Positions 47,984 through 58,918 of a stretch of DNA of 64,000 nt are shown here, in pieces. Source of the DNA: Atopsyche davidsoni (taxonomy: Eukaryota; Arthropoda; Insecta; Trichoptera; Hydrobiosidae). The stretch lies in assembly GCA_022113835.1 (NCBI GenBank), contig JAILWY010000015.1, positions 5,466,001 through 5,530,000 on the forward strand. Direction: 5' to 3'. Position 1 is the first letter of the stretch. Each line of letters opens with the position of its first letter. Under the pieces are notes generated by a model, which worked only from the letters and a program-made list of their open reading frames with translations, did not search any database and was not told where the DNA came from. The position numbers and the translations under genes were made by a program.

Positions 47984-49409
47984 AATCGGTGCGTTGAATT
48001 GCTCTCTCTTCCATTTTCTTGAAAAATGGGCAGTTCTGGCTCGAGGCTTTGTGATTCGTCAATTTTTGTTTAAGCTTGAAGCAATTCCAACACTTGTGCT
48101 TAGATGATTCTTCTTTGAGGTCGCATTCGGATGCCTTGTGTTTGCCAGCGCAATATGCGCATCTGTTATCAGCGGACTCCGTGCATCTTGTGGAGGTGTG
48201 TCCAAATCCTAGACACTTGAAGCATTGAACAAGCGGCGAGTCATCTTCAACGTGAACCCGAGTGAATCCAATGTTAATCCTTCCCAAGTTCAGCATTGCA
48301 TTCCTAATGCCGCTGGATACGGCCATTATTACGTTGCTAAGTCTGTCATTTCGCTGTTTGTGGATTCGCATTACTTTTATAAAGTCGTCTTGCTTATTTT
48401 CTCCTATAATATTGTACAGTGTATCATTCTGCACAATCATAGTCTCTACGACGTTTGAGACGTACTCGTTTTCGACTCCTTTTAGGATCATGATTGGTCG
48501 TCTCAAAGTGCCTTCTCGTGCATTGAGACGCCCTTGGGATGCCTTAGGGATCGCTTCGGTAAGTTTTTCCGCGTCGTCTCGTCGAGCACATGTTATGATG
48601 ACTTTATTGTTTCGCGTATTAGAGAGGCTTGTGACTCCTACTTTGAGTGTTTGAGGTTTGATGCATTCCTTTATTTTGGTTGTTATTTCTTTTGGTGTTG
48701 CATCTTCTTCATTTGAGGATATAATCACTACGTGTCTGGGCTCAAGAGACTTGACTTTTGAAGCGTAGGTTTTTCTTGTGTTGCTTGTGTCTTGCTGAAA
48801 GGACGTCTTCAATTCAACAAGTGTTCTTGAGTGAGCTTCTTCTTTGGCGAGGAGCGTCTTATGGCTTTCAAGCTCTGCAAGCACCTTGCTCATTTCGAGA
48901 GAGTGTACTTGTTCACTCAGTTCTGCGCACAGCTGGATAATGTTGATGAATGCGCTTGAGATATCCTCTTTTTGTTCTTTGGTCATAGTGCTTTTTCCCT
49001 TTAAAAGCTCGGCAACTTTCAGTCCTGATGTGGCATTGCGCAAAATATCATTCACGCTGAAAACTGCTGCTGGGGAAGATGCTGACGGATTAGTTTGAGA
49101 AATTGTATTTTCACGTGTCGGGAGTGACATAGGAGAGTAAGGCAGGGAAGGAAAGTCCTCGGTGGCAGTCTTTGTAGATTTGCTATGCTCTTTTTCTCCT
49201 TTTTTTGTTAAGTTAATCATTTGTGCATTTTTTACTGGTTTAAGAAGACAGGGTAGCTTTTTTATTTCTAGTGCGTCTTTTCGTTGTCTAGTTGCGCGAA
49301 TGCGTTCGCTCATTTCGGGGCTAGTTTTCGATCTAACTGGCGATCTGGGCGTGGTTTTTGATTTTCCAAAGGGGTTTTCTGCTGAAGGAGTTGTGTGTGG
49401 ATCCGCCAT
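47973..49409 (-). CDS. Retrotransposon ORF1: gag-like nucleic-acid-binding protein
   Basis: 478 residues. Residues 1-120 are basic and rich in Ser/Thr/Pro (disordered). About 150-205 is charged and helical, probably a coiled coil for oligomerisation. About 220-390 fits the RRM-like region of LINE ORF1 proteins, though this is inferred from position rather than from motifs. Three Cys/His knuckles close the protein: CX2CX4HX4C (396-409), CX2CX3HX4C (417-429) and a longer CX2CX9HX6C (440-460). The expected role is binding and packaging of element RNA in the cytoplasm and delivery to the nucleus. It overlaps ORF2 by 11 bases. The ATG at 49409 is the first in frame; the leader upstream is GC-rich. 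Confidence 0.92.
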   Translation of the reverse strand: MADPHTTPSAENPFGKSKTTPRSPVRSKTSPEMSERIRATRQRKDALEIKKLPCLLKPVKNAQMINLTKKGEKEHSKSTKTATEDFPSLPYSPMSLPTRENTISQTNPSASSPAAVFSVNDILRNATSGLKVAELLKGKSTMTKEQKEDISSAFINIIQLCAELSEQVHSLEMSKVLAELESHKTLLAKEEAHSRTLVELKTSFQQDTSNTRKTYASKVKSLEPRHVVIISSNEEDATPKEITTKIKECIKPQTLKVGVTSLSNTRNNKVIITCARRDDAEKLTEAIPKASQGRLNAREGTLRRPIMILKGVENEYVSNVVETMIVQNDTLYNIIGENKQDDFIKVMRIHKQRNDRLSNVIMAVSSGIRNAMLNLGRINIGFTRVHVEDDSPLVQCFKCLGFGHTSTRCTESADNRCAYCAGKHKASECDLKEESSKHKCWNCFKLKQKLTNHKASSQNCPFFKKMEERAIQRTDYGC

Positions 49410-49951
49410 GGCTGTTTGCCCTCTCAGTTATGGGAGTGGTTGAAAGGGCAACCGTGAGTCACACACTCAGTGCCTTCTTAATATAAAAATAGACTTCCTT
49501 TCGAGCTCAGGGATTGGGTACCCTTCTGCACGAAGGACGGAGCCGAGTAACTGAGCTCTAGAGCGCTATGAGCAAAAGCCGCAGTTGGTTGAACCTGGCT
49601 GATGACTTCGCACTCCAGTTTCCGTATCCTTCAGATGCCGATGTCCACGATCTCCGCTGCGCCAACAACTGAGATCGCTAACTCAGCAGCTGGGGACAGA
49701 ACGCTCTAAGCCGCCAGCTGATAGGTTGCGTACCCTCAGCTCGCTGCCAGATGCGTCCAGTCTGGTAATCAAGTATGTTGATCTCTGGGATTGGTTACCC
49801 TTCTAAACGAACACAACAAGATTCCAGTATACTATTATGTTACCTCACCCAACCGTCAGTACAAACGGTGACCGAAATGCTGTACACCCGGCCACCGGAG
49901 CACACAACTCTGGGTTTGAGTCCCTAATTCCTCTGGAAACCGGATTACCGG
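49410..49951 (-). promoter_or_regulatory. Retrotransposon 5' leader with two related blocks
   Basis: About 540 bases, richer in G+C than the host DNA, that should hold the internal promoter. GGGATTGGGTACCCTTCTGC (49510) and GGGATTGGTTACCCTTCTAA (49787) are near-identical blocks about 277 bases apart in direct orientation, each followed by ACGAA. This hints at repeated promoter units. The boundary at 49951 is set by the target duplication. Confidence 0.6.
49856..49940 (+). repeat. tRNA-like segment inside the retrotransposon 5' end (antisense to the element)
   Basis: The plus strand reads CCGAAATGCTGTACACCCGG, then CCACCGGAGCACACAACTC, then TGGGTTTGAGTCCCTAATTC. The last part is one base from the B-box consensus (GGTTTGAGTCC), and the ACACCCGGCCACCGG block resembles the anticodon-arm region of tRNA-derived SINEs, including family A here. 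It could be a captured SINE head or a coincidental resemblance. Confidence 0.4.
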
Positions 49952-49962
49952 AAGCGAATTAT
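49952..49962 (+). repeat. Target site duplication of the non-LTR element, 5' side
   Basis: AAGCGAATTAT, an exact copy of 44150-44160; it fixes the 5' boundary of the element. Confidence 0.8.
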
Positions 49963-51354
49963 TATTATATAACGAATGTCAACCCTTCTCTCGTAGAGTG
50001 TGTCGGTCAAGCATTGGACCTTTTGGTTACAAATGGATCAGAACGAGAAAATGATCGAACCCTTGAAAACAGCCATTTTGTAAATATGAATTAAAAAAAA
50101 AACATTTTTGTAGTTGAAAATCTCCATTATATATTTCACATAATTAAGCCCATATATCACACATAATTGATACAAATATTATTAATAGAGAGTTATAGTG
50201 ATTGTTGAAAAATTGTATTCTTAGCCGTTTAGTCTGTAAGTTATCTGAAATCTAAACAAGGATATGTGCATATTAATTACACAGCTGTTTGTTTTGATAA
50301 TAAATTAATGCAAGTTCATTTATGATTCCTTGTGAATAAAGGTAAACAGAGAAATTAAAATAATAAATAACAATTCTATATTGGGCTTATGTGTGTGAAC
50401 TTAAATTTTTTGTTACCCATAAATAGGAGGCATGTTAGCGTAATAATAAAAATAAAACTTTAAACTTATTCATCAAATTTCACTTGGTTCAAAGTATTGA
50501 TTTCTATAAGTTTTAATAGATTGATGTTTTTCCATTTTCCCATGAATTTCTTTTTTATATGTATCTGTAGATGGGGTTTGCTGCAGGATCAGGTTTTTGA
50601 TACGCAACCCTTCACAAATGTTATTGGTAAGATGAGGACACGCGCGGGATAAAGGCTGCAAAGAGTCTGCGCTGAAGAATGTCAACAGTCTCCAAGGGTT
50701 AGAGGTTATAAGCCGAGACTAGGCGGGAAAGGTTCTTTAGGGGTAGTTTATTGAAAAAAAAGTACCCTCTGCTTTGAAAAACACGTTTTTCTAAAGTAAA
50801 ATAAAAAAATGAGGTTATTTAAATAATAAAAAAACTAATCTTGCTAAACTAGATTTATTGACTCATCAGTCAATTAAAACTTCAAAATTAAAACCCAAAA
50901 AAAGAAAAAATATATATTTAAAAACCATGAAGGCAAATTAAGCATTTTTTATTAATAATTATAAAAGTTTGTCTTCATCTGTCCGTGATTATTTCAATTC
51001 GCAATGAAATCTTTATATTGCATTTAATTATTTAAATATAACATTTGAATAATATGGATTTCTTTATTAATAATAAAATTTATTCTTAAATCACCACAGA
51101 GTTGAATCGATTTAAATATTTTTCATTATTAAAAACTCTTCATCCCTCGTGCAAACTCAAGAAATTTGATTCTTAGAAGAAGTATTGGCCAGGAGGGGCG
51201 GCGTCCTGTTTCAAAGGTTTGTCTTTTTGTCCTATTTCCAATTGCTACGAAATGGGTAGTATTAAATTGAAAAAGATTCATACTGAATTTTATAGAATAT
51301 ATATTTTTTCAAAGAACATTATTTCCTTTTAAACGAAACACAAGAGAGCCTTAA
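49963..51354. other. Non-coding DNA
   Basis: AT-rich, with a GC-richer stretch near 50570-50740. No gene, RNA or repeat supported. Confidence 0.45.
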
Positions 51355-51358
51355 TTAA

Positions 51359-51953
51359 GGGTCTAAGTCCCATAATCGAGTTTTTTTGATAATTTTCTGG
51401 TCCGTTTTGCGAAAAATCGAATGCACAAATCAAAAAAAATTAAATGCAAAAAGTTAGATACATCTCTTCTTCCGAACAGAATATTTTTTTATTTCTTGTG
51501 AATTTTACTTTTAATATGATAAATATGTGTTTTTCCGATTGAAGTGTGGGAATATGGAGATTCGTCATGTCCCTGTTCTAAGAGACCAAGACATTTAAAA
51601 ATCTTTTTTTTCAATTGGAATTAAAAGATTAAATATAAACCCTGTGCGATTTATTATTTTAAAATTTAAAAAATCTTTAACAAACTTTGGTTTTGAAAAG
51701 TCGTCATTTTATCCAATTTTTCAACATCTTCAAGATTTTATTTTACTCTGAAAATGGACGTTAATTTAATAATAAAAAATAGTTAAATATAATTTATAAT
51801 TTTTTTGATACTATATAAAAAAATCAATTTTCGATATAGAAAAATAAAGTGACAATTAAATTAATTAAATGTCATGATTTCGTCAGGTAAAACGTTCCTT
51901 TTTTTTGTGGCAGACGGGGGATGGACACCAAGCAAGGTTAGGTATCAAGACCC
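51359..51953. mobile_element. TTAA-flanked MITE, copy 1 (piggyBac-type)
   Basis: TTAA at 51355-51358 precedes GGGTCTAAGTCCC, and the right end GGTATCAAGACCC is followed by TTAA at 51954-51957. Interior 51395-51770 matches 54530-54925, including TAAATGCAAAAAGTTAGATA, AAATATGTGTTTTTCC, AACAAACTTTGGTTTTGAAA and ATCCAATTTTTCAACATCTT. The right half differs from copy 2 and the inverted ends agree for only about 13 bases, so this copy is old or has a replaced end. No transposase is encoded. Confidence 0.65.
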
Positions 51954-51957
51954 TTAA

Positions 51958-54207
51958 TTTTTTTATGTGACTTCATTTTCTTTGGATCCTGTTCAAAACA
52001 ACAGATACCAAATTCGTAAATTTCTACAAATCGTTAACAAGAAAAACAAATTGTAAATCTCATCAAAAAAATTCTATCAGAATTGATCGTTAGCATTCCA
52101 AAGATAGTACACTCATAACCTGCATAAATCATCAAACGAAATCCAAAGATATAATAAAAAAAAAAGAAATTCACTTAGCAAGAAGGCGTATCGCCCTTCT
52201 CAGAGTACAAACACCTTGATTGCAGGCTGTCATAATGAATACATCAGAGGTCTGGGCGGGAGGTTCAAAGGAGGGCCTGAAAAAAATCGCTCAAAATTCA
52301 TGAGCTCCTGTTGTGAAGGTTAATCTGAGACACGCCAGCCGAATTTTTAATTGACAGATCCTGATAAAATTTTAATATACGCGACTTACAGATCTCTTTG
52401 ACCTACATTGTTGTTCTAAAATACAATTTCCTTATTCCTGAAACTTTGTTTAATAATTAATTTTTATGAAAATTTTATAATAAAACAAGGGTATCATAGA
52501 ATGGGAACGTTGAAAATTTAACAAAAATATTGAATATATTCTTATAAGATGATCAAATATTAATAAAGAGCACGATGATGCTTGAATTCGATGTAGATAT
52601 TTGTTTAGTGAAAATATAAATAAAAATACGACAACACAAGTAAAAACACTTTACTGAAAATGCCATTAATAACTGAACCATTTTCCTGAAATTTTTTTTT
52701 CAGTGGCAGGTTTTTATCATTTTATACTTTTTATCAAAATTGTGTATTTGCTTAACAATGTTTATGATAAATTTTCTACAAAGTAGCAGACGTAAAATTT
52801 TCAGTTTCGTTTAAAAAAATTTCTAATATACCATTATGTTATGTTTAGAACTACCACAATCAATATTTTTTCTAAAAAGTTCTTGATGAAATCCCGTTTT
52901 GGTTGCCTTAACTAGGGTTTTTTTTAATATAGTATAAAGAAATCAAGTAAGTTCAGCTTCTGTCAGTACAATCACACCACTAAGTAATTTGATATACAGT
53001 CATTGTTATCTTAATAAAGTAAACATAAGCAATACGAGAATTGTCTGTTTGTTTATACCATGAATCACAGAAGGTACAGGCAGGGGGTTAAACGACCCTA
53101 ACAGACACTCTTCCAGGCCTGCTTAAAACACCGAGCCAAACAAAACTTCAACATTTAAGATGTTTAATATATACCGCGATAAGCATCTGATGCTCCCACA
53201 GGGTGGACCGAAACTCGACGACAACTCTCCGGCGAGGGCAAATGGGTGGGGCCGAGCCACACTGTCTATTAAAAAGGTAAACTCCGGCCGGCTTGTGTAA
53301 TCTAGCCCACTTTGTAATGGATGGTAAATAAAAGTGTCAAATAGCCGGAGAACATCAAGATTCCGCCTAGTAAATATATATTTTATAATTAAATGAACTA
53401 TCAAAACACCAAAAATAATGAAATTGCAGAGGTTCGATGTTTCGAAACATTTATAATAATAATAATTAAATTATAGAAAATTAAACACTTTGCAATACCA
53501 CAATAACTGACAGAAGAAAAAAAAACACACAAAAGCGTATTTTAAATTAAAAATAATAAAAAATTCATACAATAGGTGAAGCAAATGAATTTTCAAGCAT
53601 TATTGATGAAGCAACCCATGAATTTTAATCATCAAGCCATTATATTTATTATGAAACTATATCAGAAGTTTTTCGGTAACAATTGATAATTGTTGATTCG
53701 GTATCAATGAAATAATGTAAATGTAAAATAATATACAATACGCGTTTATTTTTTGTCAAGGGGGCATATAGGAAAGATAAATTCAGCAGAATGGAAGACC
53801 CAATAGGGCGGGGCCCTCAATGTTCAATTAAGTCCAAACAGCCCGCTATAAAAATAAGGCTCGAGATTAAGGGGAGTTGTTATTCTGCAGTGCTACGCGG
53901 GGAGACAAACGAAGGCCGCAGGGCCGTCACGTGGGGTCGACCGCCGTGACCCTACACCCTAAAAAAACGAAACAACAGCTCCCCACATTTGCGCGCACAA
54001 TACGACAGCCGATAAATTCTGCAATAGGCGTGACGACAGTATCAAAGAATCAAAGAAATAATTATTTTAAGGGAAAATACATATTAAAAGGATTTAAAAA
54101 ACTGATTTAGTTTTATTTAAAAATCTAAGATTAATAAGATTTTCAACAAATTAAAAGGTTAAAATACTGCAATCGGCCATTTTGACTGAAACACCAATCA
54201 CAGCGCA
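51958..54207. other. AT-rich non-coding DNA with GC-rich islets
   Basis: Islets near 53190-53310 and 53880-54010 are GC-richer. The second contains GACAGCCGATAAATTC (54004-54019), repeated at 55167-55182. No gene is supported. Confidence 0.45.
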
Positions 54208-54348
54208 TGACGTCATACCCCTGTAAACAACTCTATGGTATTCAAATTGGTCTATGGTTTTCAATGCAAACACAATGACACGCCAGTTGACAATGATAGT
54301 TAATGACGTCAGAGCGGACGCGATGACGTCACGCCTCGCGATGACGCG
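54208..54348. promoter_or_regulatory. Cluster of CRE (TGACGTCA) sites
   Basis: Perfect TGACGTCA palindromes lie at 54208-54215, 54304-54311 and 54324-54331, with a half-site ATGACGCG at 54341. The surrounding segment is CpG-rich (CGCCTCGCGATGACGCG) in an AT-rich region. CREB/ATF-type bZIP proteins bind this sequence. A regulatory role is inference. Confidence 0.4.
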
Positions 54349-54502
54349 TTTTCGCGCACATTTGAAAAAATATTATAAAAATGGCTTTAAACATCGTTAA
54401 ACTCTAGTTTTTTACCGAAATAAAGTTTTTTTCGTAAATAGTAAACGTGTACCCCCATTATGGAAGAGGATTTGAAAATCTTTCGTCATGCCTATTACTT
54501 AA

Positions 54503-55000
54503 GAGCCGTGATACCAAATTCGAGTTTTTTGACCATTTGCTTGTACCTATTGCGAAAAATCGACTACACCAATAAAAAAAAATTAAATGCAGAAAGTTAG
54601 ATACATCCTTTCTTCTACTACCATTTTTTTTTTTCTTATAATTTTCTTTTAATATGATAAATATGTGTTTTTCCAATTGAAGTTTCGGGATTGGAGTTTC
54701 ACGATGTTCCTGTTCCAAGAATCCTAAACATTCTTGACTCTTTTTTTCAATTGGAATTACAAGGTTAATTATAAACCCTCCTGTTGGGATTAGTATGAAA
54801 ATTTAAAAAAAAATACCTTTAACAAACTTTGGTTTTGAAAAGTCGTCATTTTATCCAATTTTTCAACATCTTCAAGATTTGATTTTACCCTGAAAATGGA
54901 CGTTAAATAAATAATCAATCGTCGTTAATTAAATAACAGTCGATTTTTCGCAATAGGTACATGCAAATGGTCAAAAAACTCGAATTTTGTATCACGGCTC
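54503..55000. mobile_element. TTAA-flanked MITE, copy 2, with 63-base inverted ends
   Basis: TTAA at 54499-54502 and 55001-55004 bound a 498-base unit. Its ends (54503-54565 and 54938-55000) are inverted repeats with about 2 mismatches in 63 bases, starting GAGCCGTGATAC. The interior is shared with 51359-51953. It encodes no protein. TTAA preference suggests mobilisation by a piggyBac-type transposase, but the ends differ from those of the 11811-13932 element. Confidence 0.85.
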
Positions 55001-55004
55001 TTAA

Positions 55005-55390
55005 GGTATATCTGTAATCCGAAGTATATCACGATCAATCAAATCCCAACCAATCCGCGAAAAAAATTTAATATAATATAATTTATATTGTTTTTGAAGT
55101 GATAGTGGTTTAAAATATTTAAAAACGCCAACGAGAATATTCGCTATTAGGGTATTTAAAGTAACAGACAGCCGATAAATTCAGCAATTACTTCAGGTAT
55201 ATCTGCAATTCGAAGCATGTCACGATCAATCAAATCCCAACCAATCTGCGAAAAAAAAATTATAACCACTTCATAGTTGTAAATAATTTCATACAATATA
55301 ATTTTTATTGATTTTGAAGTGATAGTGGTTTAAACTATTTAAAAACGCCAACGAGAATATTCGCTATAAGAGTATTTAAGGTAACACACT
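55005..55390 (+). repeat. Tandem duplication abutting MITE copy 2
   Basis: Two copies start at 55005 and 55196 with GGTATATCTGTAATCCGAAG. They share CACGATCAATCAAATCCCAA, TTTTGAAGTGATAGTGGTTT and AAACGCCAACGAGAATATTC, and end in a GTAACA-like block. The second has about 29 extra bases in its middle. The first unit begins immediately after the MITE's right TTAA, so the MITE may have inserted at the edge of, or within, this repeat. Confidence 0.8.
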
Positions 55391-58300
55391 TCTGTAATAC
55401 AAATCGTTTTACCTTGACACCTTGTAGGCGATATTTTTGTGTGCCAATGATTAAACGTACTCTTGAAAAAACGAGAGGTTCGTTACTCATCCTGAAACTT
55501 ATATAATTAAACTAGGTCTTGTCTACATTAATTTCTTCACCTTTCTAATATTTTTTATGTCTAATAAAGCGCGCACATATATTTTAGTTTTCAAGTTAAG
55601 ATCCACTCAAGCTGTATATCTTTTGATGATCTTGGTAGAAGTAACTACATATAAAATAGATTGAAAAATCTTAAAACTAAATCTATCCATCAAAATCTTT
55701 TATGTTGCCTCTGAAAAAGGTTTAATAGTGAAAGAACCACTGTTACATTCCGCAAGTTCAGGTCCCACATGGCACACAGCCCCCGAGGCATTTTATTTCA
55801 TATAAACACCTTCACCCGTAATATTACCACCTAAAAAGGTCATGTGAAAAGGTCACCCTGAGAAGTTTAATTAAAATGCTTTAATTAACATTTATCATTT
55901 AATTAAACACAATCCCATACTAAAAATTTAAACACTTTATTCGTTTTCAATTACTGTACTCGCAAACAATGTGGTAAGATTTTCATATCTTTGTAACAAC
56001 TTACGTCATAAATCAACGTAATTTTTAGTATATTTATAAAGTACTGTATTTTAGATTTGACGATTTTTTTTAATTCTGTTGTAAAATGCTTTGGATCATA
56101 TCACAAAACTGTTGAACTGTTCATTAAAAAAAATATATTAAAATTTCTATTCTCACAAGTATATTACTTGTTTTATTTAAATTTTATGAAGTAACAACAT
56201 TCCCATAAATAAAATAATACATTTCACTTCTGAATTTGTTCATTGAATAATTAAGTGAGTTAGCTTGCGAGGGCTTTGCAAGTATTGTTGAGAAATCAGA
56301 CCCGAGTCTGCTTTTTTTCCAGTTATGCAATAATAGAAATGATGATACATCAAATCGCTGCCATATTTTTCATTAAAAAGATCGAAACATTCAAAACAAG
56401 TGATGTTTAAATCAAAGATGATTTTCTACGTCTTTCTCGCTTTAATCTAAACATTGTTTATTTATATTCCATATTAGCTCAAATGTCGCCTGGCGTGGGT
56501 TTATTTTTCAGCGTTAATTATACATGCAAAAAACAGCAAATATATTAGGTTCCTTGTTAAAGGTTAAATAACACTCTTCCAATACATTTTAAAGGACTTC
56601 TGAAACTCTATAGTCTGCCTGAAATCGCATACGTAAGGATTCATTACTCGCTTCTAAGAGCCTCTGCCTCGTGCAACCTTCGTTGTTTTGTATTTTTGCT
56701 GAAAAAACAGGAGTGAGATATACCAAGGGAAATCCAACATAATCAACTGCTATTTTTTTTAAACATGTATGTTCAGTTCTCACTATTTATTTGATAAGGT
56801 ATGTTTTTAGAATCAAAATCCCAGTGAAATATTATCTACAAAACCTTGATGAATTAATACTTTGATCTCTACTAATCATACTGACTGATTATTTAAAAGT
56901 AATATATTTTTTAAAAAAACCGAATAGCAATTTAACTTAATTCATCAATTCGAATATTATATTTTCTGAAAACAGGAAGTTACAAAAATATAAATATATA
57001 ATAAAATAAAAATCAACAAATGTTCATTTTTATTTTATAAATTCGACACAGTATTTATTGTAGTATTAAGTTAATCCTTTTTTTAATTTTTTAATATATA
57101 TACAGCACGATTTCTTTTATAAACTCAATGTCTAAAAAGAAGCAAGCGTCTAATGCAAAACCGATAATATAGGCAAGACAAAAACATCAACATCCCGGAT
57201 ATCCCAATATCGAAAATAAGGTGCAAGTTCAGATAACAATCCTAGCCCCCGAGTATTTCCAGAAGCCTGTTTTATTTAAGGGTGCACATTTAAAAAAAAA
57301 ATACAAGGAATACTGCTAAACAGCTTCAGATATATAATTAAATTATTTATTCCTAATCACATATAGAGTACGATTTGACGTCATCGTTAATAAAAAAAAT
57401 TGAATGCTTTGCAAAAAATCTAAAAAAAACAACAATATTATGGGGCTATACAAAGTGAATATTTATTATGTTAGTAATGTAATAAAACCAACACTAAACC
57501 GTTTATACGAGTGAAAACCATTAATTTAAAGTAAAAGTTACTGGCCTGACCATGGATTTTCGATAAAAAGGTCATAAACATGACCCTTACCCAGTTCAAT
57601 AATTATTTTTTACTGGTCAAATAAATTTGAAGGATCGTGTGACTATTTCAAGAAAATCTACAGTGTTTTTTTATGTTTAAAACAAACTTGAATCAATCTG
57701 GCATATAACGTTGAATAATACCACAAAAATAATTATCCGGCCATTTTTAAGCTCTTGTGCTCAAGATTTTAATACATGCAAATGGACAATATTGATTGCA
57801 AGTTTTTATATAATGGTTTTCAGGCTTGGTCGTTAAAATTCTGTGTACTTTTATGGGAATTGATCTATACCCAATAATAAAAGGTGCTATTGTATGCCCG
57901 ACCACGCTATTTAGATAATTCTGATATGAATTTTGCAAAGTATCTCGTCACTTTTGGTTTTACTAAATTTATTTTGAATAAAAATAGTTGAGTGATTTTT
58001 CCAACAATATATTATTTATTAGTGACCAGTTTCTCCAACCCATTACGTTGGCATTTTCAAACGAAGTGATTTATCAAAGTGCATATGCAGCACTTTACCT
58101 ATTGTGTTTGCAATATTAAAATAAACATTTCACATATGACAATAGTTAATGTATATGAATAATCATATAACGATTCACATTCTGACTCAATTATGAATCA
58201 ACGGAGGTTGATGAGATTACTGCGCTACGACTGTTCCCCAAAACTATTTCAAGGAATTATCGTATCGTTGTATGTATTAATCGATTGTCTTTGTATTATA

Positions 58301-58408
58301 TAATTTATAAACCTGCTATAAATGAAGAATTATTAAATATGTATTAAAAACCCTAGGTTGAATTTTCCATGCTCAAATCGGACATCCGCGCGTTTGCTCC
58401 TTTCGTTC
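55391..58408. other. AT-rich non-coding DNA
   Basis: No supported gene or repeat. A minus-strand frame at 56589-56783 includes an acceptor-like TTTTTTCAG but no good donor, and was not accepted as an exon. Confidence 0.45.
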
Positions 58409-58416
58409 GTTTAAAT
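58409..58416 (+). repeat. 8-base target duplication (GTTTAAAT), left
   Basis: Identical to 58911-58918; 8-base duplications are the hAT signature. Confidence 0.75.
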
Positions 58417-58910
58417 CACAGGTTCCCAAAGTGGTCAATATCGACCCCCAGGGGTCGATTTTAGTCTGCAAGGGGTCGATGACAGCGAAAAATTAAATTG
58501 GGGGTCCACGAACTGTAAATGGGGGTCTACGAGAGTGGATCCCATTTAAGCAGGTCATCACCAAAATTTAGGCATTCCGTAAATGTCATAATTGAACACA
58601 GATTGAATATATGTACTTACATAATAATGCTGTTAATCCTGCATTATGGACTATCGCAAGAAGGTTTTTGATAGTTTTTCTATCTTCATACCACATGGAA
58701 AAGGGTTTCAGTGCAGTTGTCAACCTTCTCACAAAAAAATAAATAGTTATTCAATGTTTACATACCGACATAAAATATGGCGCACCCTGTATATGGCGCA
58801 AAATTATGAATTTGCCAAAATTCAATAATAGCAAGGCAGGGGGTCGACGTGGTCGACAAACAGGAAACTCGACAAGGGGTCGGCGGGAAAAAATAGTTTG
58901 GGAAACTATG
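58417..58910. mobile_element. hAT-like non-autonomous element (MITE)
   Basis: 494 bases between exact GTTTAAAT copies. The ends are imperfect inverted repeats: CACAGGTTCCCAAAGTGG at the left, and TAGTTTGGGAAACTATG at the right. The subterminal regions contain several GGGGGTC motifs (GACCCCCAGGGGTCGA; AGGGGGTCGACGTGGTCGAC). No transposase is present. The open frame at 58646-58828 inside it is not protein-like. Confidence 0.75.
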
Positions 58911-58918
58911 GTTTAAAT

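Larger units (their letters stand above)
44160..49951 (-). mobile_element. Full-length non-LTR retrotransposon with intact ORF1 and ORF2
   Basis: The unit of about 5.8 kb lies on the minus strand between 11-base direct repeats. It has a 5' leader (49410-49951), ORF1, overlapping ORF2, a 110-base 3' UTR and a 36-base A tail. Both ORFs are open throughout. The order APE endonuclease, RT, RNase H in ORF2, with a three-knuckle ORF1, points to the R1/LOA/I group of LINEs. The RT motif GCIQGSTCGP-FWN resembles the R1 side, while the RNase H domain is more usual in LOA and I elements, so the clade is left open. Duplication, long clean tail and intact frames suggest a recent insertion. Confidence 0.92.

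Noticed and set aside
48225..49443. Plus-strand open frames opposite ORF1
   Set aside because: They are antisense to the zinc-knuckle ORF1 and have no domain of their own.
49963..50094. Continuation of the open frame that starts at 49837
   Set aside because: It crosses the retrotransposon boundary, so it is a chance fusion of element leader and flank.
56589..56783. Minus-strand frame with an acceptor-like TTTTTTCAG
   Set aside because: No convincing donor and no recognisable peptide; weaker than the 1747-1813 candidate.
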